A stretch of DNA of 64,000 nt, from contig NZ_KZ679085.1 in the NCBI RefSeq assembly GCF_003024235.1, positions 186,001-250,000 of the forward strand. Reading direction: 5' to 3'. This document shows, piece after piece, positions 48,389 to 58,100 of this stretch (positions are counted from its first letter, which is position 1; each line of letters opens with the position of its first letter). This DNA is from Arenimonas caeni (GTDB taxonomy: Bacteria; Pseudomonadota; Gammaproteobacteria; Xanthomonadales; Xanthomonadaceae). The notes under the pieces are model-generated. The model ran no database searches. It was not told the DNA's origin and worked only from the letters and a program-made list of their open reading frames with translations. A program made the translations under genes and the position numbers.

Positions 48389-48877
48389 ATGGAACTGCAG
48401 ACGCTCTGGTACCTCCTCGCCGCGACGCTGATCATCATCGGCCTGCTGGGCACCATCCTGCCGGTGCTGCCCGGCCTGCCGGTGATGTTCGCCGGCATGT
48501 GGCTGGCGGCCTGGGTCGATGGCTACGAGCACATCACGTTCACGACGCTGGCCGTGCTCGGCCTGCTGGTGCTCGCGTCGATCGGCGTCGACCTGCTTTC
48601 CAGCATCGTCGGCGCCAAGCGCGCCGGGGCGTCGGGCAAGGGCCTGTTCGGAGCCGGGCTGGGCGGCGTGGTGGGCCTGTTCTTCGGCCTGCCCGGACTG
48701 ATCGCCGGCCCGCTGCTGGGCGCCGCCGCCGGCGAAATGGCGCACGGGCGCGACTGGCAGCAGGCCTCGCGGATCGGCGTCGGCACCTGGGTGGGCCTGC
48801 TGCTGGGCGCCATCCTCAAGCTCGCCCTCGCCTTCGCCATGCTCGGCCTCTTCGCCCTCGCCCTCCTCGTCGACTGA
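48389..48877 (+). CDS. DUF456 family membrane protein
   Basis: 162 residues, hydrophobic throughout with glycine-rich helices: LLAATLIIIGLLGTILPVLPG at the N-terminus (positions 8-28), and GLGGVVGLFFGLPGLIAGPLLGA in the middle. This is the DUF456 pattern. These are small inner-membrane proteins of unknown function. The start ATG at 48389 gives the family-like MELQTLWYLL. Confidence 0.85.
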   Translation: MELQTLWYLLAATLIIIGLLGTILPVLPGLPVMFAGMWLAAWVDGYEHITFTTLAVLGLLVLASIGVDLLSSIVGAKRAGASGKGLFGAGLGGVVGLFFGLPGLIAGPLLGAAAGEMAHGRDWQQASRIGVGTWVGLLLGAILKLALAFAMLGLFALALLVD

Positions 48878-48899
48878 CGCCCTTTCTCGCGGCGGGTTC

Positions 48900-51389
48900 C
48901 TAGAGCTCGCGCAGGGTGACGGAGGGCGGCGCGCTGATGATGCGGCGCGTGGCCCAGAGGCCCGCGACCAGGGCGGCGAGCAGTCCGGCCGCCGCGCCGG
49001 TCGCGGCCAGGCCCACGTCCACGCGCCAGGGCAGTTCGAAGACCTGGCTGGCCACCACGCCGGCGAGCACCGAGGCCGCGATGGCCGCGACCACGCCGGA
49101 AAGCAGGCCGATCGCGGCGAACTCGGAGGCCTGGGCCAGCCGCAGCTGCCGGCTCGAGCCGCCGAGCACGCGCATCACGCCGCCCTCGAGCAGGCGCTCG
49201 TCCTGGCTGGCGCTCACCGCCGCCAGCAGCACCAGCACGCCGGCCAGCAGCGAGAAGCCGAACACCGCCTCCACCACCAGCGAGACCTGGTCGACCGTGC
49301 TGCGCACCTGCGCCAGCACCGCGTCGATGTCGACCACCGACAGGTTCGGATAGGCCGAGACCAGCTCGGCGGTGAAGCGCGTGCGCTCCGGCGGCACCTT
49401 GACGGCGGTGATGAAGCTGCCCGAGTAACCCTCCAGCGAACCCGGCGAGCCGAGCACGAAGAAGTTCGGGCGGAAGCTCTCCCAGTCCACCCGGCGCAGG
49501 CTGGTGATGCGGCCGGCGTAGCGCGCGCCGGCGATGTCGAAGGCCACCTCGTCGCCGATCTTCCAGCCCAGCGACTCGGCGAACTCCTCCTCCACCGACA
49601 GCTCCGGCGAAGCCGGCACGCCGGTCCAGAACGTGCCGGCGGTGACCACGTTGTCCTCGCGCAGCGCCGCCATTTCCGAGAGGTTGAACTCGCGCTCGGC
49701 CATGCGCCGGCCGCGGCTGTTCTCCGGGTACATTTCGCCGCTGGCGGGCTGGCCGTTGTACTCGGTCAGGCGCGCCCGGATCATCGGGTAGAGCTCGGGC
49801 TCCGACACGCCCTGCTCCGCCAGGAACCCGCGCACCGAGGCCACCTGGTCGGGCTGTACGTTGATGATGAAGCGGTTGGGCGCATCGGCCGGCATCGCAT
49901 CGCGCCAGCGATCGAGCAGGTCGGTGCGCACGAAGGTGAGCAGCAGCAGCGCCATCAGGCCCAGGCCCAGCGCACTGACCTGGGCGATCGACGCCCCGGC
50001 GCGCCGGCTGACGTTGGCCAGGCCGTAGCGCCACGGCCCGCGCAGGCGGGTGCGCAGGCGGCGCACCAGCACGATCAGCGCCCAGGCCAGCAGCGCCAGC
50101 ACCGCGACCGTGGCCAGGATGCCGACCAGCATCGCCGTGCCGAGCGCGGCCGAACCGGCCTTCCACCACAGCAGCGTCGACAGCCCGGCCAGTCCGGCCA
50201 GGCCCACCACCCAGGCCGCCGGCTCGGTCGGGTCGAGGTCGCGGCGCAGCACCCGCAGCGCCGGCACGCGACGCAGCGCCAGCACCGGCGGCACGCCGAA
50301 GGCCAGCAGGACCGCCAGGCCGACGCCGAGGCCTTCGAGCGCCGGCACCAGGCCCGCCGCCGGCAGGTCGAGCTTGAGCGCAGACGAGAGCCAGTCGGCC
50401 ACGAACCACTGCAGGCCGTAGGCAATGGCGACGCCCATGCCGCTGCCCAGCAGGCCGAGCAGGGCCAGTTCACCCACGTGGATGCCCACCAGGGTGGACT
50501 GGCGGGCGCCGAGGCAGCGCATCACCGCCGCACCCTGCAGGTGGCGGGCACTGTGCCGGCGCGCGGCCATGGCCACCGCCACCGCCGCCAGCACCACCGA
50601 CACCAGCGCGGCCAGGCCGAGGAACCGGTCGGCGCGGTCGAGGGCGCGGCGGATTTCCGGGCGCGCCTCGGCGGCCGTCTCCAGCCGCTGGCCGCGGCCG
50701 AGCTGGTCGCGCGCGGCGGCGGCGAAACGATCGACCGCGGCGGCCTCGCCCGCGATCACCAGCCGGTAGGCGATGCGGCTGCCCGGCTGCACCAGGCCGG
50801 TGGCCGGCACGTCGTCGAGGTTGAGGAAGACCCGCGGCGCGGTGTTGAAGTAGTCGAGCGCGGCATCGGGCTCCTGCACCACCAGCGCGGCCAGCCGCAG
50901 CTGGCTGTTGCCGATGCCGACCAGGTCGCCGACCCGGGCATCGAGCGCGTCGGCGCCGGCGCGGCTGATCCACACCGTGCCTGGCTCGGGCACGCCATCG
51001 GCCACGGTCTCGGGCCCGCCGGCCCGGGTCTGGACGAGGAAGCTGCCGCGCAGCGGGAAGCCCTCGGCCATGGCCTTGAGGTCGCCCAGCCGCAGCGCCT
51101 CGCCCACGCGCACCATGCTCGGGAACGACCAGGTTTCGGTGCGGTCCAGGCCGGGCGCGTCGGCGAGTTCGCGCAGCGTGCCTTCGATCGGTGCATCGGC
51201 GCGCACCACCACGTCGCCGCCGAGCAGGCGGTTGGCCTCCAGCGCCAGCGCGCGCTCGGCGCGGTCGGTGACGAAGCCGACCGAACACACGGCCGTGACC
51301 GCCAGCACCAGCGCGGCCAGCAGGATGCGCACGTCGCCCGAGGCGAGGTCGCGACGAAGCTGGCGCCAGGCCAGCGGCAGCCAGCTCAT
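48900..51389 (-). CDS. ybbP: FtsX-like ABC transporter permease (YbbP type)
   Basis: 829 residues with two FtsX-type modules and about ten membrane helices: an N-terminal helix (about 22-42), helices around 255-400, 415-490 and a C-terminal trio (about 705-815). Large periplasmic domains lie between. The DPTEPAAWVVGLAGLAGL and final SAPPSVTLREL match YbbP/COG3127. It pairs with the ATPase YbbA (4-nt overlap), and together they resemble MacB/LolCDE-like extractors. The divergent tesA is its conserved neighbour. Confidence 0.92.
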   Translation of the reverse strand: MSWLPLAWRQLRRDLASGDVRILLAALVLAVTAVCSVGFVTDRAERALALEANRLLGGDVVVRADAPIEGTLRELADAPGLDRTETWSFPSMVRVGEALRLGDLKAMAEGFPLRGSFLVQTRAGGPETVADGVPEPGTVWISRAGADALDARVGDLVGIGNSQLRLAALVVQEPDAALDYFNTAPRVFLNLDDVPATGLVQPGSRIAYRLVIAGEAAAVDRFAAAARDQLGRGQRLETAAEARPEIRRALDRADRFLGLAALVSVVLAAVAVAMAARRHSARHLQGAAVMRCLGARQSTLVGIHVGELALLGLLGSGMGVAIAYGLQWFVADWLSSALKLDLPAAGLVPALEGLGVGLAVLLAFGVPPVLALRRVPALRVLRRDLDPTEPAAWVVGLAGLAGLSTLLWWKAGSAALGTAMLVGILATVAVLALLAWALIVLVRRLRTRLRGPWRYGLANVSRRAGASIAQVSALGLGLMALLLLTFVRTDLLDRWRDAMPADAPNRFIINVQPDQVASVRGFLAEQGVSEPELYPMIRARLTEYNGQPASGEMYPENSRGRRMAEREFNLSEMAALREDNVVTAGTFWTGVPASPELSVEEEFAESLGWKIGDEVAFDIAGARYAGRITSLRRVDWESFRPNFFVLGSPGSLEGYSGSFITAVKVPPERTRFTAELVSAYPNLSVVDIDAVLAQVRSTVDQVSLVVEAVFGFSLLAGVLVLLAAVSASQDERLLEGGVMRVLGGSSRQLRLAQASEFAAIGLLSGVVAAIAASVLAGVVASQVFELPWRVDVGLAATGAAAGLLAALVAGLWATRRIISAPPSVTLREL

Positions 51390-52084
51390 GCCGACACCAG
51401 GCGGCCGGAATCGAGCCGCAGCACGCGGTTGCAGCGTTCAGCCAAAGCCTCGTCGTGGGTCACCAGCACCAGGGTGGTGCCGGCCTCGCGGTTGAGCCGG
51501 AACAGCAGTTCGATGATGGCCTGGCCGGTGCGGGTGTCGAGGTTGCCGGTCGGCTCGTCGGCGAACAGCACCGCCGGCCGGGTGACGAAGGCGCGGGCCA
51601 GCGCGACGCGCTGCTGCTCGCCGCCCGACAGCTGGCGCGGGTAGTGGCCCAGGCGCCCCGCCAGGCCCACCTGGCCCAGGATCGCGCGGGCCGGGCCCTC
51701 GGCATCGTCGTCGCCGCGCAGTTCCAGCGGCAGCATCACGTTCTCGAGCGCGGTCAGCGAGGGCAGCAGCTGGAAGCTCTGGAAGACGAAGCCGACCTTC
51801 TCGCCGCGCACCCGCGCCCGGCCGTCCTCGTCCAGGCCCGACAGCGGTTCGCCATCGAGCTGCACTTCGCCCTCGCTGGGGATGTCCAGCCCGGCCAGCA
51901 GCGACAGCAGCGTGCTCTTTCCTGAACCGGAGGCGCCGATGATCGCGACCGCTTCACCCCTGGGGATGGTAAAACCAAGGCCTTCGAGAATGGTCAGCTC
52001 GCCCGACGGCAGCGGCACCCGCTTGCCGAGGCGCTCGACGCGGAGCGCATCGCGGGTTTCCGGGAGGTGTCGGGAGTCGGCCAT
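51386..52084 (-). CDS. ybbA: ABC transporter ATP-binding protein (YbbA type)
   Basis: 232 residues with Walker A GASGSGKST, Q-loop FQSFQLLPS, signature LSGGEQQRVALARAF, Walker [16 protein letters not shown] and H-loop VTHDEALA. It is the LolD/MacB-subfamily ATPase partner of YbbP. I used the ATG at 52084; longer extension would overlap the divergent tesA start. Confidence 0.94.
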   Translation of the reverse strand: MADSRHLPETRDALRVERLGKRVPLPSGELTILEGLGFTIPRGEAVAIIGASGSGKSTLLSLLAGLDIPSEGEVQLDGEPLSGLDEDGRARVRGEKVGFVFQSFQLLPSLTALENVMLPLELRGDDDAEGPARAILGQVGLAGRLGHYPRQLSGGEQQRVALARAFVTRPAVLFADEPTGNLDTRTGQAIIELLFRLNREAGTTLVLVTHDEALAERCNRVLRLDSGRLVSA

Positions 52085-52109
52085 GGGATCCTCAGTGGAC
52101 AGGAAAATG

Positions 52110-52769
52110 ATGAAGGCAATCAAAGCAGGATATGGAGCATGGCGCACGCGGGTTCAACGGGGAGTCATGGCCCTGCTGTTGGCACTTGCCGGCCTGCCGG
52201 TGCTTGCGGCAGACACCGGCGAGCGCACCGTGCTGGTGATGGGCGACTCGCTTTCGGCCGCCTACGGCCTCGCCCCGCGCGAGGGCTGGGTGGCGCTGCT
52301 GGCCGAGAAGCTGCGCAGCGAGCGCCCGGGCTGGAGCGTCGCCAATGCAAGCATCAGCGGCGAGACCACCGCCGGCGGCGCCAGCCGCATCGCCAGCGAG
52401 CTGGCCCGGCACTCGCCCGAGGTGGTGGTGATCGAGCTGGGCGCCAACGACGGCCTGCGCGGCCTCGACCTGGCCCAGACCCACGGCAACCTCGAGCGCA
52501 TGATCCGCGCCTCGAACGAGGCCGGCGCGCGCGTGCTGCTGGTGGGCATGCGCCTGCCGCCGAACTACGGCCCGCAGTACACCGAGGGCTTCGAACGCAA
52601 TTTCGTCGAGCTCGCGCAGGCGCACCAGGCCGCCCTGCTGCCCTTCCTGCTCGAGCCGATCGCCCTGGATCGCGACGCCTTCCAGGCCGACAACCTGCAC
52701 CCCGTGGCCGAGGCCCAGCCGAAGCTGCGCGACCATGTCTGGCCGGCCCTGCTGCCGCTGCTGGACTGA
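52110..52769 (+). CDS. tesA: Acyl-CoA thioesterase I / lysophospholipase L1 (GDSL)
   Basis: 219 residues. A signal peptide (about 1-33, ending LPVLAAD) precedes SGNH blocks: VMGDSLSAAYG with the nucleophile Ser, the Gly of ASISGETTAGG, GANDGLRG with Asn, and DNLHP with the Asp/His pair. It is periplasmic and hydrolyses thioesters and lysophospholipids. Two ATGs sit in tandem (52107, 52110); the second is better spaced from AGGA. A GTG at 52095 is also in frame. Confidence 0.93.
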   Translation: MKAIKAGYGAWRTRVQRGVMALLLALAGLPVLAADTGERTVLVMGDSLSAAYGLAPREGWVALLAEKLRSERPGWSVANASISGETTAGGASRIASELARHSPEVVVIELGANDGLRGLDLAQTHGNLERMIRASNEAGARVLLVGMRLPPNYGPQYTEGFERNFVELAQAHQAALLPFLLEPIALDRDAFQADNLHPVAEAQPKLRDHVWPALLPLLD

Positions 52770-52796
52770 CATCGAACCGAACAAGGAACACCCCGC

Positions 52797-53930
52797 ATGA
52801 AGACGCCCTTCGCCCTCGCCCTGATGCTCGCCGTCGGCGCCTGCGCCGCCAGTGGCCCGGACGCCGACGTGCGCAGCTTCCCGAGCGAACACGGGAGCGT
52901 GCAGGTCAGCACCGTCGCCACCGGCCTCGAACACCCGTGGGGCCTGGCGTTCCTGCCCGACGGCCGCATGCTGGTGACCGAACGCCCCGGCCGGCTGCGC
53001 CTGGTGGCCGCTGACGGCACGCTCTCGGCGCCCCTGTCCGGCGTACCCGAGGTCTGGGCGCGTGGCCAGGGTGGCCTGCTCGACGTCGCCCTCGATCCCG
53101 GCTTCGCCGGCAACGGCCTGGTCTACCTGAGCTATGCCGAGCCGGGCGAAGGCGGCGCCGGCACCGCGGTCGCGCGCGGCAAGCTGGTGGGCGAGGCGCT
53201 GGAGGGCGTGAAGGTGATCCTGCGCCAGTCGCCCAAGCTCGAGGCCGGCCAGCACTTCGGCTCGCGCCTGGTGTTCGACCGCGACGGCCTGCTGTACGTG
53301 ACCACCGGCGACCGCGGCAACTGGGACCACCCGCAGGCGCTGGACAAGGGCCAGGGCAAGATCTTCCGCATCCAGGCGGACGGCGGCATCCCGGCCGACA
53401 ACCCGTTCGTGGACCGCGAGGGCGCCGACCCGGCGATCTGGTCCTACGGCCACCGCAACGTGCAGGGCGCCGCGCTGCATCCCGGAACCGGCAAGCTCTG
53501 GCAGACCGAACACGGCGCCCGCGGCGGCGACGAACTCAACATCCCGGAGCCCGGCAAGAACTACGGCTGGCCGGTGATCACCCTGGGCGTGAACTACAGC
53601 GGCGCGCCGATCGGCTCGGGCAAGAAGGAAATGCCGGGCATGGAGCAGCCCATCCACCAGTGGACGCCGTCGATCGCGCCCAGCGGCCTGGCCTTCTACA
53701 CCCACGAGCGTTTCCCGGCCTGGCAGGGCAACCTGTTCGTGGGCGCCCTCGCCTTCCAGCGCGTGGTGCGCCTGGAACTCGAGGGCGACAAGGTGGTGGC
53801 CGAGGAGCCGCTGCTGGTCGACCTGGGCGAGCGCATCCGCGACGTGCGCCAGGGCCCGGACGGCTACCTCTACCTGCTCACCGACGACGCCAAGGGCCGC
53901 ATCCTGCGCGTCGGCCTGCAGGCCGACTGA
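52797..53930 (+). CDS. PQQ-dependent sugar (aldose) dehydrogenase, YliI/Asd-like lipoprotein
   Basis: 377 residues. The leader ends with a lipobox-like VGAC (Cys16). Beta-propeller features include [32 protein letters not shown], the catalytic-site [11 protein letters not shown] with His, [15 protein letters not shown] and [12 protein letters not shown]. It oxidises aldoses in the periplasm with PQQ. No pqq biosynthesis genes are in this window. It lies 27 nt after tesA on the same strand. Confidence 0.9.
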   Translation: MKTPFALALMLAVGACAASGPDADVRSFPSEHGSVQVSTVATGLEHPWGLAFLPDGRMLVTERPGRLRLVAADGTLSAPLSGVPEVWARGQGGLLDVALDPGFAGNGLVYLSYAEPGEGGAGTAVARGKLVGEALEGVKVILRQSPKLEAGQHFGSRLVFDRDGLLYVTTGDRGNWDHPQALDKGQGKIFRIQADGGIPADNPFVDREGADPAIWSYGHRNVQGAALHPGTGKLWQTEHGARGGDELNIPEPGKNYGWPVITLGVNYSGAPIGSGKKEMPGMEQPIHQWTPSIAPSGLAFYTHERFPAWQGNLFVGALAFQRVVRLELEGDKVVAEEPLLVDLGERIRDVRQGPDGYLYLLTDDAKGRILRVGLQAD

Positions 53931-53937
53931 GGCGGGC

Positions 53938-54612
53938 TCAGCCCGCCCGGCTCAGTTCGTCGTATTCGTGGATGAAGCGGCCGGCCGGTCCACGGCCGGC
54001 CAGTGAGGCCATCGCCGCGGCCACGGTGTCGGCGCGGATGGCCCGGTAGCGGCGCAGCGGACCGACCAGCAGCGGGTTGGTGAACGGTGCCAGCCGCTGC
54101 CCCCAGCCTTCGGCGCGGCGCCGCTCGCTGCGTTCGCCCAGCAGCAGGCCCGGGCGCAGGCAATCGACCCGCTCGAAGCCCAGGGCCGCGAGGCCCCGTT
54201 CGGCCTCGCCCTTGACCCGCAGGTAGAAATTGCCGGACTGGGCGCTGGCGCCCACCGACGAGACCAGCAGGGCCTGCCGGGCACCAAGCCCGTGCGCGAT
54301 TTCCGCAAGCGCCAGCACCAGGTCGCGATCGACCGCCAGGAAGGCCTCGCGAGAGCCCGCCTGGCGGATCGTCGTGCCGAGGCAGCAGGCATACGCCTCG
54401 AGCGGGACGCCCGCCGCCGCGAGGGCGGATTGCACGGCCGCGGCGTCCCACTGCCCCACCAGGGGTTTCAGGCGCGGATGCGTAATCACCAGTGGGCGCC
54501 GGACCGGGGCGATCACCACCGGCCCGTCCGCGGCGTCGAGCCAGCGCGCAAGCACGCGGCTGCCGACCAGGCCGGTCGCCCCGGCCAGCAGCACGGCGCG
54601 GCGGGCCGTCAC
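53938..54612 (-). CDS. NAD(P)-binding oxidoreductase, HTATIP2-like SDR
   Basis: 224 residues. The Rossmann motif LLAGATGLVGSRVLARWL opens the protein, then a CCLGTTIRQAGS loop and a DLVLALAEIAHG helix. LVSSVGASAQSGNFYLRVKGEAE carries the S...Y-x3-K of atypical SDRs. The end is a C-terminal variable domain. It belongs to the HTATIP2/YbjT-like atypical SDR group; reaction unknown. GTG start at 54612, five bases after the GST gene stop. Confidence 0.85.
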   Translation of the reverse strand: MTARRAVLLAGATGLVGSRVLARWLDAADGPVVIAPVRRPLVITHPRLKPLVGQWDAAAVQSALAAAGVPLEAYACCLGTTIRQAGSREAFLAVDRDLVLALAEIAHGLGARQALLVSSVGASAQSGNFYLRVKGEAERGLAALGFERVDCLRPGLLLGERSERRRAEGWGQRLAPFTNPLLVGPLRRYRAIRADTVAAAMASLAGRGPAGRFIHEYDELSRAG

Positions 54613-54616
54613 CGGT

Positions 54617-55249
54617 TCAGGCCCAATCGCTCAGGCCCTCGCGCTCGTAGAGCACGCGGAAGGACGGGCGCGCCTTCATGCGCTGCGCCAACGCGCCCAG
54701 CTGCGGCCAATCGGTGGCCGGGCGCGGCATGTTGCGCGACCAGCGCATCAGCATCGTCAGCAGGAAATCAGCGGCGCTGACCGAGGGCCCCAGCAGGTAG
54801 GGACCGCGCCTGGCCAGGTGCGCCTCGATCTGGTCCCAGCAGGCCTCGATGCGCTCGCGCGCCCGGGTCCTGGCGGCCTCGGCATGGGCCTCGCCGGCCG
54901 CTTCCTGCGGATAGAACCAGGCACGGAAGGCCGGCTGCAGCGTGTTGGCCAGGTGCAGCACCCACTGGTAGTACTTCGCACGCTCGACGCTGCCCGGTTC
55001 GGGCGCCAGGCCGAAATTCGGATGGGCGTCGGCCAGGTGCAGCAGCAGGCCGGCGGCCTCGGTCACCGGTTCGCCGTGGATCAGGAGCGTCGGCACCAGG
55101 CCGGCCGGGTTGAGCGCCAGGTACTCGGGGCGCTTGTGGTCGCCGGCGGCCAGGTCCAGGCGGCGGAGTTCATGGCGTGCGCCGCTCTCGATCAGCAACC
55201 AGTGCACGACCAGGCTGGCCGCGCCGGGGGAGTAGTACAGGGTGTACAT
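54617..55249 (-). CDS. Glutathione S-transferase
   Basis: 210 residues: an N-terminal thioredoxin-like domain (MYTLYYSPGAASLVVHWLL with the catalytic-site Tyr/Ser region, cis-Pro in LVPTLLIHG, then EAAGLLLHLAD) and an all-helical C-terminal domain (about 88-205). It is closest in look to beta/GstB-type bacterial enzymes. Cytosolic detoxification is the probable role. It leads a two-gene minus-strand unit with the SDR gene. Confidence 0.92.
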   Translation of the reverse strand: MYTLYYSPGAASLVVHWLLIESGARHELRRLDLAAGDHKRPEYLALNPAGLVPTLLIHGEPVTEAAGLLLHLADAHPNFGLAPEPGSVERAKYYQWVLHLANTLQPAFRAWFYPQEAAGEAHAEAARTRARERIEACWDQIEAHLARRGPYLLGPSVSAADFLLTMLMRWSRNMPRPATDWPQLGALAQRMKARPSFRVLYEREGLSDWA

Positions 55250-55299
55250 GCCGGCTTCCGTGCTTGGGGTCGGCCCGAAGCATACGACGGCCGGTGGCA

Positions 55300-55333
55300 C
55301 AAAAGAAAAGCCCCGGGCGTTTCCACCCGGGGC
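55300..55333 (-). terminator. Rho-independent terminator of the first cold-shock gene
   Basis: Stem GCCCCGGG/CCCGGGGC (55310-55317, 55326-55333) with an 8-nt loop, followed on the minus strand by TTTTCTTTTGT. Confidence 0.85.
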
Positions 55334-55358
55334 CTTGCTCAGTCCTTGGGGGACTGGA

Positions 55359-55568
55359 TTACATCGGCTGCACTTCGTCAGCCTGCATGCCCTTCTGGCC
55401 CTTGACGAGCTTGAAGGAGACCTTCTGGCCTTCCTGCAGGGACTTGAAGCCGGTGCCCTGGATGGAACGGAAGTGGACGAACACGTCCTCGCCGTTCTCG
55501 CGGCTGATGAAGCCGAAGCCCTTGGCGTCGTTGAACCACTTAACGGTACCGATCTGACGATCCGACAT
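55359..55568 (-). CDS. Cold-shock protein (CspA family), copy 1
   Basis: 69 residues of a single cold-shock domain with RNP1 KGFGFIS and RNP2 VFVHFRSI. It binds single-stranded RNA or DNA and acts as an RNA chaperone. It differs from the copy at 62734 at only five residues by my count. AAGGAG lies 7 nt before the ATG. The predicted promoter at 55731-55760 would give a leader of about 155 nt, as in cold-regulated cspA mRNAs. Confidence 0.96.
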   Translation of the reverse strand: MSDRQIGTVKWFNDAKGFGFISRENGEDVFVHFRSIQGTGFKSLQEGQKVSFKLVKGQKGMQADEVQPM

Positions 55569-55730
55569 TTGCTAACTCCTTGGAACAAATAAATGGATAT
55601 CGCTGACGGGGACATCCCGCCGCGCGACTGGGGTTGCAAGGAGGAGCGAGGTGAAAAGATGTAGCGGATCGGTGGATCTACCGCATCAGGCCACGATTCA
55701 CAGTGACCCTTCGCAAACACAGTCGGGCGC

Positions 55731-55760
55731 ACCCTACACCTTTCCAGGACGGAAAGCCAA
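55731..55760 (-). promoter_or_regulatory. Core promoter of cold-shock gene 1
   Basis: On the minus strand TTGGCTTTCC (the -35 is TTGGCT, 55760-55755) and TAGGGT (55736-55731) are 18 nt apart. The same -35/-10 arrangement, with the same spacing and the CTTTCC and TAGGGT words, stands before cold-shock copy 2, which supports it. Confidence 0.55.
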
Positions 55761-55769
55761 CGATTTCGG

Positions 55770-55797
55770 CGGTTTGGCCGGCATCGCGGCCAAACCG
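55770..55797 (-). terminator. Hairpin downstream of the fumarase gene
   Basis: A 10-bp perfect stem CGGTTTGGCC/GGCCAAACCG with an 8-nt loop, 26 nt after the fumarase stop. There is no T-run on the minus strand, so it may protect the 3' end or pause polymerase. Confidence 0.5.
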
Positions 55798-55823
55798 GGG
55801 GCAACCCGTTCAGTTTCGGGGGT

Positions 55824-57350
55824 TCAGTCCAGAACGACCGGGATCTTGCCGATCCGCGACTGCCACTCGCGCGGCCCGGTGCGGTGCACGGATTCGCCGG
55901 CCGCATCCACGGCCACCGTCACCGGCATGTCGCTGACCTCGAATTCGTAGATGGCCTCCATGCCCAGGTCGGCGAAGCCCACCACGCGGGCGGACTTGAT
56001 GGCCTTCGACACCAGGTAGGCCGCGCCGCCCACGGCCATCAGGTAGGCCGAGCGGTGCTTGCGGATGGCCTCGATGGCGGCCGGCCCGCGCTCGGCCTTG
56101 CCCACCATGCCCAGCAGGCCGGTCTGCTCGAGCACCTGCTCGGTGAACTTGTCCATGCGGGTGGCGGTGGTCGGGCCGGCCGGGCCGACGACCTCGTCGC
56201 GCACCGGGTCGACCGGGCCGACGTAGTAGATGAAGCGGCCGCGCAGGTCCACCGGCAGCGGCTCGCCCTTGTTGAGCATGTCCACCATGCGCTTGTGCGC
56301 GGCGTCGCGCCCGGTGAGCAGCTTGCCGTTGAGCAGCAGCACTTCGCCGGGCTTCCAGCTGGCGACTTCGTCGCGGGTGAGCGTGTCGAGGTTCACCCGG
56401 CGGCCCTTGGAAGCGTCGTAGGTGAGCTTCGGCCAGTCTTCCAGCGAGGGCGGATCGAGCTGCACCGGGCCGCTGCCGTCGAGCGTGAAATGCGCGTGGC
56501 GGGTGGCGGCGCAGTTGGGGATCATCGCCACCGGTAGGTTGGCGGCGTGGGTCGGGTAGTCCTTGACCTTGATGTCGAGCACCGTGGTCAGGCCGCCCAG
56601 GCCCTGGGCACCGATGCCGAGCGCGTTGACCTTCTCGTACAGCTCCAGCCGCAGCTCCTCGGCGCGGTTGGACGGGCCGCGGGCCTGCAGGTCGGTGATG
56701 TCGATGGGCTCCATCAGCGCTTCCTTGGCCAGCAGCATGGCCTTTTCGGCCGTGCCGCCGATGCCGATGCCCAGCATGCCCGGCGGGCACCAGCCGGCGC
56801 CCATGGTCGGCACGGTCCGGAGCACCCAGTCGACGACCGAGTCGGAGGGGTTGAGCATGGCGAACTTGGACTTGGCCTCGCTGCCGCCACCCTTGGCGGC
56901 GACGATCACGTCCACCTTGCCGCCCGGCACCAGCTTCACGTTGACCACCGCCGGGGTGTTGTCCTTCGTGTTCTGGCGCTTGCCGGCCGGGTCGGCCAGC
57001 ACCGAGGCGCGCAGCTTGTTGTCAGGGTGGTTGTAGGCGCGGCGCACGCCCTCGTTGACCATGTCCTCGACGCCCATGCTGGCGTCGGACCAGCGCACGT
57101 CCATGCCGATCTCGAGGAAGACGGTGACGATGCCGGTGTCCTGGCAGATCGGCCGGTGGCCCTCGGCGCACATGCGCGAGTTGATCAGGATCTGGGCGAT
57201 GGCGTCCTTCGCGGCCGGCGACTGCTCGCGCTCATAGGCGGCGGCGAGGTTCCGGATGTAGTCGACCGGGTGGTAGTACGAGATGTACTGCAGCGCGTCG
57301 GCGACGGACTGGATGAAGTCTTCCTGCTTGATCTGGCTCACGGCGGGCAC
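55824..57350 (-). CDS. Class I (Fe-S) fumarate hydratase
   Basis: It interconverts fumarate and malate in the TCA cycle. 508 residues; the N-terminal alpha domain has the 4Fe-4S cysteines in HRPICQDTG, GWCPPGMLG and PNCAATRH. The C-terminal beta domain (about 335-508) includes VGPAGPTTATRMD. The fused form is the FumA/FumB type, oxygen-sensitive. GTG start at 57350 (another GTG lies three codons in). It stands alone, flanked by cold-shock and lipid/unknown genes. Confidence 0.96.
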   Translation of the reverse strand: MPAVSQIKQEDFIQSVADALQYISYYHPVDYIRNLAAAYEREQSPAAKDAIAQILINSRMCAEGHRPICQDTGIVTVFLEIGMDVRWSDASMGVEDMVNEGVRRAYNHPDNKLRASVLADPAGKRQNTKDNTPAVVNVKLVPGGKVDVIVAAKGGGSEAKSKFAMLNPSDSVVDWVLRTVPTMGAGWCPPGMLGIGIGGTAEKAMLLAKEALMEPIDITDLQARGPSNRAEELRLELYEKVNALGIGAQGLGGLTTVLDIKVKDYPTHAANLPVAMIPNCAATRHAHFTLDGSGPVQLDPPSLEDWPKLTYDASKGRRVNLDTLTRDEVASWKPGEVLLLNGKLLTGRDAAHKRMVDMLNKGEPLPVDLRGRFIYYVGPVDPVRDEVVGPAGPTTATRMDKFTEQVLEQTGLLGMVGKAERGPAAIEAIRKHRSAYLMAVGGAAYLVSKAIKSARVVGFADLGMEAIYEFEVSDMPVTVAVDAAGESVHRTGPREWQSRIGKIPVVLD

Positions 57351-57429
57351 GGGCTGGCGGGGAAACCACCATTTTACCCCGCCAGGGCCGGGCGGGGGCT
57401 GGCGGCGGCCGGGCCGCCGCCAGCAGGTC

Positions 57430-58023
57430 TCACTCGCCGCCGGTCGGGCCGCCCACGGCGCTGTCCCAGTTGCCGCGCAGGTACTCGACGACCAGGCCGG
57501 TCACCCGCTCGAGCATGGCCTTGTCGGCGCCGCCGAAGCTGTAGGCGCCGGCCATGCCGGCGGCGTGCTGGTAGAACTCGGGTTCGGCAACGAGCTCGCC
57601 ACTGGCGGCATCGACCAGCCGCACCCGGAGCAGGACGCGCGACTTGCCGGCGAAGGCGCCGGCGAAAACCCGCTTGCCGCCCGAGATGTAGCGGATGCCG
57701 GCCACGTAGGGCTCGATCCTCAGCACCCGCTCGGGCTCGTTCGCCGCCGGGCGGGCATTGACCTCGGCCAGCCACGGCCCGATGCGCTCGTCGAGGTTCG
57801 CCTGCAGGTTCACCAGGGCAGCCTCGTTGGGCCTCTGGCCGGCCCAGGGCGCGCCCATGGTGATCTTCGCCACCTCGAAGCGGTCGAAGCCGGACAAGGC
57901 CTCGGACGGCGCGGGATTGGTGGCCGACGAAGCCTTGATGTCTTCCTTGGCGACCACGGCGGTCGAAAGGCCGGCAAGGAGGAGTACGGCGCCGAGCTGG
58001 CGCAGGAAACGGGCGTTGAACAT
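57430..58023 (-). CDS. Secreted DUF4410-like protein
   Basis: 197 residues: a signal peptide (about 1-26, cut near VVAKED), then a compact domain with ERVLRIEPYVAGIRYISGG and SRVLLRVRLVDAASGELVAEP, the strand pair typical of DUF4410/DUF3313-like envelope proteins. A C-terminal helix ends RGNWDSAVGGPTGGE. No lipobox is seen. Function unknown. Confidence 0.65.
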   Translation of the reverse strand: MFNARFLRQLGAVLLLAGLSTAVVAKEDIKASSATNPAPSEALSGFDRFEVAKITMGAPWAGQRPNEAALVNLQANLDERIGPWLAEVNARPAANEPERVLRIEPYVAGIRYISGGKRVFAGAFAGKSRVLLRVRLVDAASGELVAEPEFYQHAAGMAGAYSFGGADKAMLERVTGLVVEYLRGNWDSAVGGPTGGE

Positions 58024-58100
58024 GCTTGGATCCCCTGGTGTTGTGTCGGCCGCAACGGTGGCGGCCCCCGGGAAGCTAGCAGAATCGCGCGGGGTCTTGC